Shown: positions 21,768 through 33,252, counted from the first letter of the stretch. The stretch is 64,000 nt of DNA from Coptis chinensis (GCA_015680905.1 CM027377.1:13850501-13914500); one strand, 5' to 3'. Made by a program: numbers and translations. Notes: generated from the sequence alone by a model not told the origin.

Positions 21768-22139
21768 AAATATGTTTATTTTGTTACCTTTTCCCTTTGC
21801 ATTAAGTTTTGCACAAGGGATGCGTATCAAACCTCAGATGTTACATACTTGGAACACAAACGGGCAATGGATTCCACCAGACCAACCCTAGAATTGGTTA
21901 CTTTGAGTCCCTTGGGGCGGTTTGAGGATAGCCGTATGTAAAAAGGGCAATTTTATTAGATCAGTAGCGCCGCGACGGTCCGGGGTACCGTCCCGCCTCT
22001 AACCCCATAATACATAGAGGTGAAGCCACACCGGCCGGATTGGGTTCGCCTCCAGAGCCGACATGACAATTGTCTATGATTTAAGATGGTGACTCCTTTG
22101 GACATCCAGTGTTTTTCACGTATATCTCCCTTGTATGTA

Positions 22140-22190
22140 AATAAAACCTTTACACTCTCCTTCTTTAAAAAAAAAAAAAAAAAAAAAAAA
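22140..22190 (+). other. AATAAA followed by a 24-base A tract inside element B
   Basis: AATAAA at 22140-22145 is followed 21 bases later by 24 consecutive A (22167-22190). This has the form of a polyadenylated 3' end, yet it lies 6.4 kb before the 3' LTR. The homologous sequence in element A (34298-34330) has AATAAA and an AT-rich end but no A tract. Confidence 0.6.
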
Positions 22191-22605
22191 TGTGACTTTC
22201 AAGAATGACTCACACAATTGGATAGAATTTTTCGTGCCGATCATTTCGATATCTCATTCGTCCCAATTCGAGTCCAAACGAAGTCGGGTAACGATTTAAA
22301 TTTTAGGTTTAAATCAGGCTTTTGGCTTGATTTGGGCTTCGAGAAAATTTTAGGCCCAGCTGAAATATCGAATTCTCGGTCCATTTAAACCCAAACAACC
22401 CGATAACACGCGTCACAAATCCACGAATCGTCTTCCTAAAAAACCGGATCTTGCCCCCTCTCGAATCAGTCTCGCATGAGACAGGCCCACACTAAAACCA
22501 GTCTGTACGCGCTTCAGCAGCTCCGATCAAAATTTCCTTCCGTCAGATCATCCAAATTCTCCCCCTCATCAATAATCCATAGCCATCCTCCCTCTTAGAT
22601 CAGCA
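22191..22605. other. spacer before the env-like ORF
   Basis: No gene is seen. GC content is higher than in the flanks, and the sequence just before the ATG at 22606 reads like an ordinary leader. Confidence 0.4.
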
Positions 22606-23137
22606 ATGGCTGGAAACAGACGGATTTGTGTGGAGAAAAATTTTGGAAATTTGTTTGAAAACGGGATGTTTGCTCCATTCTTTGATCACGAAATTCAATC
22701 TAGAGGATGGGAGAGTTTGTTATATGCCAATGGAGGGCTTTATTCTAAGGATTTGGTGATGAAATTCTACGACAATGGAAGCTTTAATGGCGACCATTTT
22801 TGGGTCACCGTCGAGGGTGTGCGACACGAAGTCACACCGGTGTTGCTCTCCGATCACAGCATTCCAATCGGGTCGACCACGGATCGACTTCGGCAGCGAG
22901 AAATCGGTACCCACGGACTTACGACCTAATGCTCGACACGCTTTATCGAGGGAGAGTACAACATCGACGGAAAATGCGCCAGATTTCGGTCGACGTAAAA
23001 CCAAATTTAGCAGTGACTCAATGGCTGGACCGAACGCCATTGGCACCTCGAAGCCTTCCGACATTAACAAGACCTTCCTCCACCTTCTCTCGATCCTCCA
23101 GAGCGAAAGGGTAACTTCGCATCGTTACCTTTCTTTT
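22606..23137 (+). pseudogene. env-like / plant transposon ORF of element B, broken
   Basis: The first 90 or so codons read MAGNRRICVEKNFGNLFENG, then FFDHEIQSRGWESLLY, LVMKFYDNGSF and GDHFWVTVEGVRHEVTP. This type of domain (a Trp-rich N-terminal block, a KFYDN-like step, then a GVRHEVTP-like step) is what plant retrotransposon annotations call 'putative plant transposon protein', found after integrase in Athila elements. The frame is lost after about 22880 and the sequence continues in other frames to about 23137. No signal peptide or membrane segment is visible in this piece, so 'env-like' refers to position only. Confidence 0.6.
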
Positions 23138-23769
23138 TGATATTATCACACATGCCACTCTTAGGTCAGCCCCCTGCCGCTTCTAGTAACGCAAGTCATG
23201 ATTAATCCGGGCTTTCTCATGCCACCCCTCTACTCCCTATACCACAATATGAGAATATGGCGGGTGTTTAAGAAATGCATACAAGACCCTTGGGAACCCA
23301 CAAAGACCCTAGGGGTTGCCGGAAAGACACGCTAGTGTAGGATCCTCTCACCCACCATACTTTGATGAGACTGCCATGAGTAAGATCACCCAACCCATAG
23401 AGGCCCTACGCGGCAACAATGTGGATCGAGAGAGATGTACACTCGCCCAGTATCGATGAGACGCACTTTGGGCGAAGTTAAGGACAGATATGACCACTCG
23501 CCACGAAGTCGATGACGATGCGATGGGTGAATTCCAGCAGAGATGAGAGCATCCATGATCGTGATTTCAGATAAGATGCTTACTTCGCCATAACCGCCAG
23601 AGAATGGTCATCATGGCCAAAGATCGGGCCAGCTCGTGATGATGGATACTCTTGGTGATATCCAGAGCAGTTAGCCTCCACGGAGCTCAGACGACGACGC
23701 CGCAGACTCCTCGCTTCTTCGGCCACTCGAGGATTCTCGCCAAAGCACACTGAGGATCACCAAGAGCTA
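23138..23769. other. decayed 3' region of element B
   Basis: No open frame of note. The GC content is similar to the env-like ORF and the stretch is probably its decayed continuation. Confidence 0.4.
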
Positions 23770-24450
23770 GATTTTTTTTTTTTCGGTCTTGTATAATATT
23801 ATATCAGACATGTTATTTACGTGTTTGTACTTTCTAGCTTAATAGAGATAGTTCCTAAAATATTTTTATTTTGATATATTAGCTATATCTAATATTATAG
23901 TATATAGGTAGGAACATATATTAGTAGTAATAAATTATATACATATATATAAATATATTTCACATGTCATACTTAAACAACAAAGTTTAACGTAACTATC
24001 ACGATCAGAAACCGATAATGAAAAAAATAAAAAAAAAAAAAAAAAAAAACGGTCAGAAAACGGTCATGAACCACATCTAAAAAACGGTCAGAAAACGGCA
24101 ATTTTCTTTCTATAAATAAGTTCAACTCTTCCTCCATATTCACTTATATTCTTCCCTCTACACTTCTTATTCTAAAAACCGTTTTTGGATCACTCCAAGC
24201 TCAAGATTCATGGATGCACTAGAAAAGTTTGAGCAGCAGCAGCTTGAATATGCTACTCAAGTTTTCATGCTCGGTTGTTTTATTATAGTCATGTTGTTAA
24301 TGTGGCATATAGTTCTATCTAATATTTAGGTTTGTAGTTAAGTCATCGTGATCATTATGTTGTGTTTCCATACCATTGTAATGCGCTTACATCCTATTGT
24401 GATAGTATATCTACATTTTCCTTGTCCTTCTACTTACGTAAAAAAAAAAA
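23770..24450 (+). other. AT-rich block, possibly a foreign insertion in element B
   Basis: The base composition changes sharply: a T-run with CGGTC (23772-23790), long AT-rich sequence, A-rich tracts near 24025-24049 and 24440-24453, and repeated ACGGTCAGAAAACGG units (24050-24105). A TATA-like TATAAATAAG lies near 24111 and a short ORF begins at 24210. The block looks like a promoter-plus-first-exon piece brought in from elsewhere. I could not find clean terminal repeats or a target duplication. Confidence 0.4.
24210..24329 (+). CDS. 39-codon micro-ORF with a membrane segment
   Basis: The ORF reads MDALEKFEQQQLEYATQ, then a hydrophobic stretch VFMLGCFIIVMLLMWHIVL, then SNI-stop. It has a Gln-rich amphipathic N-terminus and one predicted membrane span that fills the C-terminal half. 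A TATA-like TATAAATAAG lies about 100 bases upstream, the right distance for a promoter. I recognise no family with confidence. A short acidic/Gln N-terminus followed by a hydrophobic stretch also begins some plant Harbinger-type transposase genes, so this may be a captured first exon. It may equally be a chance ORF. Confidence 0.3.
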   Translation: MDALEKFEQQQLEYATQVFMLGCFIIVMLLMWHIVLSNI

Positions 24451-24453
24451 AAA

Positions 24454-25139
24454 GGGCACTCCTTGTCATATGCCCCATTCTTCTCATCCACTTTTAAGAT
24501 ATCTTAGAAGATACACGGTCTAACTACCCCTGTGACACCCTCGATACGTGATCTTTTACATTTTTCGGATGGGTGCCTATTTATACCAAGGATAGACACC
24601 TCAAAAATTTAACTTCCTTTGTTTCCAAAATAATTTTTCACCACTCCATCTTTAATGGCCCTCACTCGAAGTTTCAGGCTCGAGCAAAATTTTATGGAAA
24701 ATTTTCAAAATGGTCTTTTTTCATCCTTTCTTTGACAATCAAAATATTACGCCGAGGATGGTACCCTCTTTTTACACCATAAGCAAACATTTTATTCCGG
24801 AGAATTAGTCTTGTTATTTTATAAAAGCCGTTATTTCCAAAACGGACAATTCTTTGTCCGCTAACGGATGCGAAATGAATTGACTATGGAAATCATCTCT
24901 CGAGGTACTTCAAATTCCTATTACAAACCAAGGAGTACACCTTCAGATTCACCTTTCGATAATATCCGCATCCGATGTTTGCAACTATCCTTCACGGCGA
25001 ATACAACCGAAGAACCGTATTGTTTATCGGCGATCTTTACAAAATAACCAATTATCTCAGGATCCAATGGGTAGCCTCATAATGTCCTAGGCACATCTAA
25101 GACTTCCTAAATAACCAAACCACTCCTCCATTTACTCGG
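24454..25139. other. spacer in the 3' region of element B
   Basis: No supported gene. The composition returns to that of the surrounding element. Confidence 0.35.
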
Positions 25140-25744
25140 GTGTTGCGCACTAACTGCAATGAATTTTGCATTATTAAATTTCTCCGAATGCGATCGACGC
25201 GTGCTAGGAAAAAGGCAGCTCCTTTACCAACCATTGTAACACTTATCATGATAAATTGGGGTTTTCTAGCAGTTTCTCCTCATACACCTCTTCAACAGCT
25301 AACATTCTTACCATTCACTCAAGATGTAGGAACGGATTCGAACCCCGACGTTGCAAAGAACCATGTCGGTATTGACCAAACGACGATTGTTCCACCGACA
25401 ACATTTTTACCGAAAATGCATTATGCAACGTATTTAATCCAATGGAAGGGCTTCGCTTTAATTCAACAAGGACTCGATGACATTATGCAAACGCCGTAAC
25501 ATTATTATCACCAGCCTTCTTGAATTTCGGACTGCGGACAATAAACGAAGAGGAACAAGCACAATTTTGCACAAACCACAACCAGTTCTTGGCAAATCAC
25601 ACTCTCATAATGGAAAACCACGCCAAGATTTACCGCATTGCAAGCAAAATGTTGCAACAGTCGCTGTAACGGATTGACGCCATAGAAAATCTTATAAACG
25701 GATCCCTTCCACAACAGATCCTCGCCGCCACTTTAGGCCAATGA
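25140..25744 (+). pseudogene. unassigned 3' ORF of element B, broken
   Basis: An open stretch of 119 codons (25140-25499) is followed in another frame by a helical, Gln/Asn-rich stretch near 25540-25740 (FCTNHNQFLANH, then IASKMLQQSLQRIDAIENL). The second part looks like a coiled coil. I do not recognise the family. It lies where Athila elements carry poorly conserved extra ORFs. Confidence 0.4.
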
Positions 25745-25813
25745 AACCATTTAAATTTTGCAATTTTATATTATTTATCATTTTCTTTTAGTTTTTAATT
25801 TTCATATGGTAAA

Positions 25814-26851
25814 TTGTTTTTACGTAATTATTCTCATCATGCTCTAATATTTGTTTATCCTTGTCTAAACAGTCACATTTTTTCACACAATGGAAGCTCC
25901 AAAGATGATTCCGAACAATCCTTCCATTCATTGTTGAATTCTCCAAAGATATGGACATCTTTTCGAGACTACATCACTCAAGTTGGGTGGAACTCTCTCA
26001 TTCTACACCCCCTTGCGCACATACTCCCCGTGTTTGGCGCTTTATTTTATGATAACATGGAAGATCTACCACCGGTCCAGATTTCCCTTTGAATGGGTTT
26101 ACACTCACGATTAGTAACACCCGACACGCTTTTATGAGCCAACAAAGGGCTATGGCTCTAGACCTTCCTCCTCTTTAGCCAGACCTCCCCATCCAATACA
26201 TGATAGAGAATGACCTTAATGACTACTCTAGGGAGGATTTTGTTGCCCGCTATGGCGATGGCCTTGCCCACGCCAAAGAACGTGTCGGCCGGCCGATGGC
26301 CGTAATTCACTATTCCACTAGCCAAGATGACCATGAATGTGGAACCGCCATGTTATTTATTCTTCAACATCATGGGAGATTGGCATTTTTCCACGCATCA
26401 AAGGAAAGCGGTAAGACATTCCATGCATTGGCCCAAAGAACGCACCACCTTCGACATTACGTAACTAGTAATTGAGAATCTTAAGAAGGCTCGGTCTTTT
26501 CGGCAAGACTATATCACCCCCGCCAGCATAAAGATGCGTGATAGTGAGGACGCATTCCCCTCGAAGTTTGCAGCCACCTTTCAAGATCTGGGTAAAGGTC
26601 GACTCTATGTGTCCAACAAACAAGATAATTCGCTCCTTGCGATTTTGACATGGACACGCCCGCAAGGTATCTCAAGAAAGTTCGCTTTTTTCCCTAATGA
26701 TGATAAAATGATAGCTCATCTAGACAATGCAAAGAAAAGGAAGTGGAGGAAGTCCGAAAGCTATGATAGATTGGCGGGATGCCAAGGAATGGCATTTCTA
26801 CAGGGACGAGGCAAGGAAGGACTATCCCCGCCCAAGGTCAGGGCAATGTGA
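25814..26851 (+). pseudogene. unassigned 3' ORF of element B, second, broken
   Basis: Three consecutive open stretches, 25814-26092, 26200-26475 and 26534-26851, read like one decayed protein. Distinct pieces are WTSFRDYITQVGWNSLILHP, YGDGLAHAKERVGRPMAVIH, ECGTAMLFILQHHGRLAFFH and LYVSNKQDNSLLAILTWTRP. The composition is that of a folded protein, not of a random ORF. I recognise no family. It may be the rest of the env-like coding region or a captured host sequence. Confidence 0.45.
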
Positions 26852-28580
26852 GTCGATGCATGTACATATTTGTTTTATGTTTTGATGTGAAATAAATAAA
26901 GTGACCTAATAGTGTGCTACTCTAACAATTGTGCTTCTACTTTTATGATGTATAATATATAGTGTGTTACAATAAATTTCTCGTGGAAGATGTCACTTTA
27001 TTTTGCTCAAAGCCTCTCGTGTATACTCTTTCTTCCTCTTAAACACTTCTTTGAGGACACAAAAGGTCCGAATCGTTTGGGGGTGGTGAGAACCTTTGCA
27101 AAAATTAGGCATGCATAGTTGTATATAGTTTACTTTAATATCTAAATAAACGATTTAGTGACAAATTCTCTCTTCTACGATGAAAAATATTTAGAAATCT
27201 CACCCTAGCATCGTAATTAGGACTTGTTCTTAAAACTTAATTTAATAATGCATGCAATAGTTTTACATCTTTTCATGAGCATTCATGCAATCGACTATCA
27301 TTAAATGTATACAGCCAGTAAGTTTCGACCCAAGGTTAGACAACTTAGTTTCCATATCCCGTAAGAATCTAACCAAAAGCCTCAAATGTATGATATATGA
27401 GTAATGACACAGAGGAGTAGTTCTTCCTATAGAGAAGTTCACACGCCTACTTACTTGATCACTACCCAAATCCTAGGCAGAATTTAGGCCTCCTTTGATT
27501 GATATAGCCAAAAATTCCGCGACTGTAAAATTTTTTACCGCTTAGTCACTTCAATCGAACCTTTCATTAATCCTTTCTACTTCACCAAAAAAAATCATTA
27601 CCCATCTAGTAACCACAAAATAAATAAGCCTACCTAGATGATAAGTATGAGAAATAGGATGAAGTGCGTAAAAATGAAGAGAAAACTTTGTCACAAATCA
27701 AAATCGCCACTGCTTTTAGTAAGAAAAGAAAAAGAAAATAGAAATATGTTTCCAAAAATCAAAAGAAATATCAAGGTTAGAATTCCCCCCAAGGATCAAA
27801 AATCAAAAGGGGATACAAAAATCCAAGTATGGAAACCATGTTAGAAGCAGGAAAGAAAAAAGGATTTTTCTAGTATAAATATCTCGAAGACCTTATTCTC
27901 TCATACTTATCATTTTTTGAACTTTCCATTCCATTTTCTTCTACACTACCACCTAATCCCCATAACACCTAATAAAGACCTCTAGCTCAATTAGGAATAG
28001 GATAGTGTGATAATAAGTAGTAGTTGTGACTTCTAATTCTCGCCCTTTGACCGGCATCAGTATGTGAGGAAACGCAGCCCACCGCATTAATCGGAGATAG
28101 CAAAGCTTGAGTGGAAAAATAAGAGAGAAATTGTGTTTTCAACACATACCGTGAGAACCTACTTAAGACGCGCCATCCAAAGGATCCAAAACGCCCCTAC
28201 TCGACATTTCATTATTAGATCATCGCATGTATGCTCATACGTAGATGTTTCGATTATTGTATGTATATTAACTTGAATTTCGAAGAATTAAATCCTTTGT
28301 TTCCCCTTACTAGTGAGATGTCTAGATAATTGAGATTAATTAAAGAAACAAGCCTTTGTTAATGAAGTCGCCAGTAGTATAAATGAAGTTTGTGAGATAT
28401 CTTCCTGAAAACTCTCACGAGGTTATAACTCGGCCCACTAGGGAATTCCTAGTGGTTCAAGGCCTTGTTGCATACGTGTCAAATGCAACCGCACTCGCTA
28501 AACGAGATTTAGCTTAGACAACACATTTTTATCACTTATCGCTTAATGTCTCTTCTTGCTTCGGGACAAGCAAAGTGCTA
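26852..28580. other. non-coding 3' end of element B
   Basis: AT-rich spacer of about 1.7 kb between the last ORF and the polypurine tract. It includes an extra polypurine-like TTTGGGGGTGGTGAG at 27076-27090, listed separately. No gene was found. Confidence 0.5.
27076..27090 (+). promoter_or_regulatory. second polypurine-like tract inside element B
   Basis: TTTGGGGGTGGTGAG resembles the terminal tract TTTGGGGTGGTG at 28581-28592, but lies 1.5 kb inside the element. It could be an additional plus-strand primer or the trace of an older end of the element. Confidence 0.35.
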
Positions 28581-28592
28581 TTTGGGGTGGTG
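28581..28592 (+). promoter_or_regulatory. polypurine tract of element B
   Basis: TTTGGGGTGGTG ends directly against the TGATAA of the 3' LTR. This is the expected position and composition of the primer for plus-strand synthesis. Confidence 0.8.
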
Positions 28593-30419
28593 TGATAAGC
28601 ACCCAAAACCGTAATATTAAACCCCGGATTACATAGCATTTTGGTCGACATGTGTTTAATAATCATGTAATAATTATATTTTCGCATTTTTGTGTTTCGC
28701 AATTAAAATGAATATAGTGATAAAACATGTATCAAAGTACGTGAATACTGAATATTTTGGAGTTTCCCACTGACCCCCCCGGTCGGTTTCCAAAAGAATC
28801 GTAACCGGCGGAACGGGCCCACATACGAAGAGGCGTAAAACTTCCGGCTCAAATCGATAAATCTAGGTGCCGACGTTGGCTAGTGGCCTGCCAAGATGTT
28901 AATACGGAATATTTGGAATTCACACTCGATTCCCGTGAAGCCCAACAAAGCCCCGACTAAGAGTCGAAGTTCCCAAAAGAACGTAACCGCGCGTAACGGG
29001 CCCACATATAAAGAAGCAGGAAACTTCCGATGCTCAAATCGGATAAATCTAGGTGCCGACGCTGGCTAATGAAGTCGCCATAGCAACCCTAATTTAACTC
29101 TGGCGCAGGACAAATAGTCGTGAAAACGCCATTTTCGGGCCATTAATCGACACACTCAAGGGCCCGTGAAGGCATGATGAGTCAGCATAGGCAGTGGCAA
29201 GTTTCTTCTTAAATTTGATACCACCCAAGAGAGAAGACGCACAATTCAAACCGTGGTTTGAATTGAAATGAAGCTACAAGACAAAACCGAAAATTAGCAA
29301 AAGACAAAAACCTTAATATCGTTTAAAAACAAAAACTTTGATTCTCAAAGTTTTGAACTTTTCAATTAGCTAAAACCAAACCTGATTCAATACCAAATGA
29401 ATTCACGGAAGGGACATCCGCCTATATATATGGGGGTTCGCCTTCATTAGAAGGTCTTCAAAGATATTAATGCTTTAGCTACGCTTAGTTTTCTTTCTTG
29501 ATTACCTTCCATTTTATTTCAAAGAAATTAATACGATAGTTATTTTACCCTTAATAACGCTTATTTCTTTTCTTGTTTAATTTCTGTCCCGCATTTATTT
29601 TTACTTAATGTATACAAAGAAGTTTTATTATTCCTTCTATGATGATGAAGCTAATCCCCTCGTGGGAGGGTTATGGCCGCCGTAAAAAATCCGGATTGAC
29701 TCGTTAATATTCTAGAATCACTACTTAGGAATTAGGCATAGAATTAACATCCGGTCCCAAAAATGGAGATCAGCATAAAGTTGAGGCCGATGCTCCAGAT
29801 ATCCACACACCTAAAATGTTCTCGCTAATTCTCTCAGTGCGCATACTCCAATTGGCCCAAATTGATGTGAACTTGCGCCAGGAGCTGAAATAATATACCG
29901 TAGATGAGGTATTATCGAAACTCCTTATGCTAGTGAAATGCGACCAGAGATGTGGGCATGCACTAGGATCAATATTTCACGCCGCCTCCTAAACGCGAGA
30001 CGCAATTAGAGATGTAGTGATTTAGTAATAAAACCGTTGAAAAATGATTCTTGCATGAGCATGATTAACTCTCTCCTCTGTTTCTCTACTTTTATTTACC
30101 TACATATAATCACCGTAGTAATTTATATTACTTGCATTACCGCTATTTTAATTAAAACCAACTAAAAAGAAACCTAAAAATCCTACTCACTTAAAGTTGT
30201 AACCCAGTTGTGAACCTATCCGAGCCCTAAGGTTTGACGATCCCTTACTCGACCTATCCTACCAATCCCAATGGAGTAAGGTAACTTTGACTAAAACGCA
30301 TTTACTATACGGACGCTGGACTTTGACTTGACTGTGGACCTCGGACTTTGACTGTGGACCTCGGACTTAAGTAATAAGTAACGAAAACCAATAAACGCGG
30401 TGTAAAGAGCGCTTTATCA
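28593..30419 (+). repeat. 3' LTR of element B
   Basis: 1827 bp from TGATAA to TTATCA. It matches the 5' LTR along its length, including the internal duplication, the TATA box and the GGAC-rich repeat, but it is 48 bp shorter. Most visible differences are losses or gains of one to five bases spread along the sequence. The sequence of element A follows immediately. Confidence 0.93.
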
Positions 30420-30424
30420 TACAA
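30420..30424. repeat. right target-site duplication of element B
   Basis: TACAA, against TACAG on the other side. Removing element B with one of these copies lets the sequence of element A read through from 12469 into pol. Confidence 0.7.
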
Positions 30425-33252
30425 ATTTGATGCAGATGGTCGCCACCCAGCTTATTATTTCTTCACAATTGACCGACGATCGTGAAGCTCATTTAATTAA
30501 TGTCATTCAACAACATCGCTTCTGCTATTGATGGTCCCTCGATGACATTAAAGGCATTGAACCTAATGTGCACCCATCGCGATACACCGAAGAAAATGCT
30601 AAGACGTCACGGAACCGGCAAATACGCGCCTAACCCTACCATGAAAGATGTGGTCCCGAGAGAGGAAGTGTTAAAATTACTAGATGCGGGTATTATTTAC
30701 CCTATCTCCGATAGTGTTTGGGTGAGTCCCGTACACGTGGTTCCAAAGAAATCTAGCATTACAGTTTTGTGCTAAATGATAAAGATGAATGTATTTCCGC
30801 TTTGTATCCCAAAGAAATGGCGAATATGCATCGACTATCGCGAAACTTAATGTCGCCACCGTAAGGATCACTTTCCACTTCCATTCATCGATCGATGCTC
30901 GAACGCTTAGCCGGGTCATGCCTATTACTTGTTTTTACTCGATGGTTATTCAAAGTTATTTTCGATAGTCATAGACCCCGCTGATCAAGAAAAGACAACA
31001 TTCACCCACCGCCCATTTGGTACATTTGCATATAGGCGAATGTCTTTTCGCCTTTGCAATGCACCGGTACTTTACAACGCTGCATGCTTCATATTTTCGA
31101 TATGGTTGAACGGTTTATGGAAGTATTCATGGACGACTTCTCAATATATAGAGATTCTTTTCGATAGTCGTCATTAAATCTTGAAAAGGTCTTTACACAT
31201 CAGGAAGAGAAAAACCTTGTTCTTAATCGGGAAAAATGTCATTTCATGGTTACTAAAGGAATAGTTTTGGACACATCGCTTCAAAGGACGGAATCGGTCT
31301 TCACAAAGCTAAGATAGAAAAAATTGCTTCACTTCCTATACCAAAACAGTTGAGACATTCACAAGATTCTTAGGACACGCAGTGTTTCTATAGAGATTTA
31401 TTCAAGATTTCTCAAAGGTTGCTAGACCTTTAACCAATCTCCCGCTTAAAGATGCCGCTTTTGATTTCGGGCCAGCTTGCAAACAAGCCTTTGAGATATT
31501 AAAACCGTGATTAACTACCGGCCCCATAATTCAACCAACCGATTGGTCTAAACCTTTTGAATTAATGTGTGACGCGTTTAATTATGCTATTGAGCTGTAC
31601 TAGGGCAACGCCGGTGAAGATAAGCCGCTTGTCATTTACTATGCGAGTAAAACCCTTAATGAAGCTCAACGTAACTATACCACCACCGGTGAAAGAGTTT
31701 CGCCGTTGTATATGCGTTGGATAAGTTTCATCCTTACCTAGTGGGTTCTCCAACTATTGTCTACACCGACCATGCACTTCGCTATCTATTAGCTAAAAAG
31801 ATGCAAAACAAAGGTTGATCCGATGGATTCTCCTTTTGCAAGAGTTTACTCTCAAATTAGAGATAAAAAGGTAGCTAAAAATGTGGTTGCAGACCATTTA
31901 TCAAGACTTGTCGCTGATGTTGATACTTATACCTAACCTATCCGTGATTCCTTTCCCGATGAACACTTGTATTCTATTTTTCGTCCCCTGGTACGCCGCA
32001 TAGTACAGTAAATTACTTTAAGTTAATGAGGAAGTCCCTTTATCTTGGTCTCGAATGACCGGAAAAAGTTTTATCCACCGGAAATTCTATTTCTGATGAT
32101 CCTACCTCTTCAAGTATTGTTCAATTTAATCCGCCGTTGATTCCCCGACCGGGAACACAACGATGTTATCCTTCGCCATGAACAATCTTGTGGTGGTCAT
32201 TTTAGTGGTAAGAAAATCCGCGCCAAGATTCTACAATGTGGTTTTTATTGGCCAACACTATTTAGAGATGCATGACGCATTATCAAAGAAAGCATGCAAT
32301 CGCGCTTATTGATTAGGTCGCATTACTCAACGCAATATGATGCCCTTTAAATCCCATTCTAATTGTGGAAATCTTTGATGTATGGGGCATCGACTTCATG
32401 GGTCCATTTCCAAATTCTCATGGTTTCCTATACATACTTGTAGCAGTGACTATGTGTCAAAATGGATTGAGGCATTGGCATGTCGTGCTAACGATCATAA
32501 ACGGTCGCTTTGTTCATAAAAGAAAATATTTTCTCGATTTGGTGTTCCAAAAGCTATAATTAGTGATCGGGAAAACATTTCAATAAAATTTTTGAATCAT
32601 TAGTAAAGAAATATGGAGTCACGACAAAGTGGCAACTCCATTATCATCCTCAAACCGGTGGTCAAGTAGAAGTCTCTAATCGAGAAATCAAATCCATTTT
32701 GGAAAACTGTCCAATCCATCTAGGAAAGACTGGTCTATATCGATTATCGATGCCTTGGGGGCATCTGAGCGGCACTTTAAAAGACACCTATAGGGATGTT
32801 CCCCATCGCTTTTTGGAAAACCCGGTCATCCGCGGTTGAACTTGAGCACCGTGGCTCTATGGGCCATCAAAAGCCTCAATTATAACACCAACGGGCGGCG
32901 AAAAAGAGAAAATTGCGCTTAAATGAGCTTGAGGAAATTCGGAGTGATGCCTATGATCTCGAAATCATAAAGCTAACATGAAAAGAGTGCATGACAAGCA
33001 CATATTGAGAAAATAATTCAAAGTCGGTCAAAAGTTTTGATGTACAACTCAAGATTACACATTTTTCCAGAAAATTAAAACTCGATGGTCCGGTCCTTTC
33101 ACCGTCTCATTGTCACCCCTTTACGGCTATCTCTCAGAAAACGTAAACGATGGTAGCGAATTTCAAAATGGCGGTGGCCGCTTAAACATTATCATGAAGT
33201 TGTTTCCCGTGATGTCGAAGAGACTCTTCACGATCCAGTCTACCGCGGACTA
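30425..33252 (+). pseudogene. Athila A pol: reverse transcriptase, RNase H, integrase, broken
   Basis: Motifs in order: VWVSPVHVVPKKSS near 30715-30760, ICIDYR-like near 30820-30840, the reverse-transcriptase catalytic block MEVFMDDFSIY near 31115-31150 (both Asp present), RNase H around 31560-31760 (LMCDA, then YYASKTLNEAQRNYTTT), and the integrase core start [11 protein letters not shown] near 32380-32412. The frame changes every 50-250 bases, more often than in the gag of element B. Compared with element B, the catalytic site of the reverse transcriptase is kept but the overall frame is worse. Confidence 0.83.

Larger units (their letters stand above)
12470..30419 (+). mobile_element. Athila-type Ty3/Gypsy element B, full length (18 kb), inserted in element A
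   Basis: The order is 5' LTR (12470-14344), primer site, leader, gag-protease (15563-18018), reverse transcriptase to integrase (about 18300-21170), tandem repeats, an env-like ORF (22606), other 3' ORFs, polypurine tract (28581) and 3' LTR (28593-30419). It lies between the protease and reverse-transcriptase parts of element A, which read on in the same orientation on both sides, and it has a near-perfect 5-bp duplication. The two LTRs differ by many small indels and fewer substitutions. At 18 kb it is long for Athila. The extra length is in the 6.4 kb after pol, part of which looks acquired (about 23770-24450). Confidence 0.92.

Noticed and set aside
25330..25360. GGGTTCGAATCC-type T-arm on the minus strand
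   Set aside because: The flanking bases do not pair as a T-stem and no cloverleaf can be drawn. It lies inside a protein-like region of element B.
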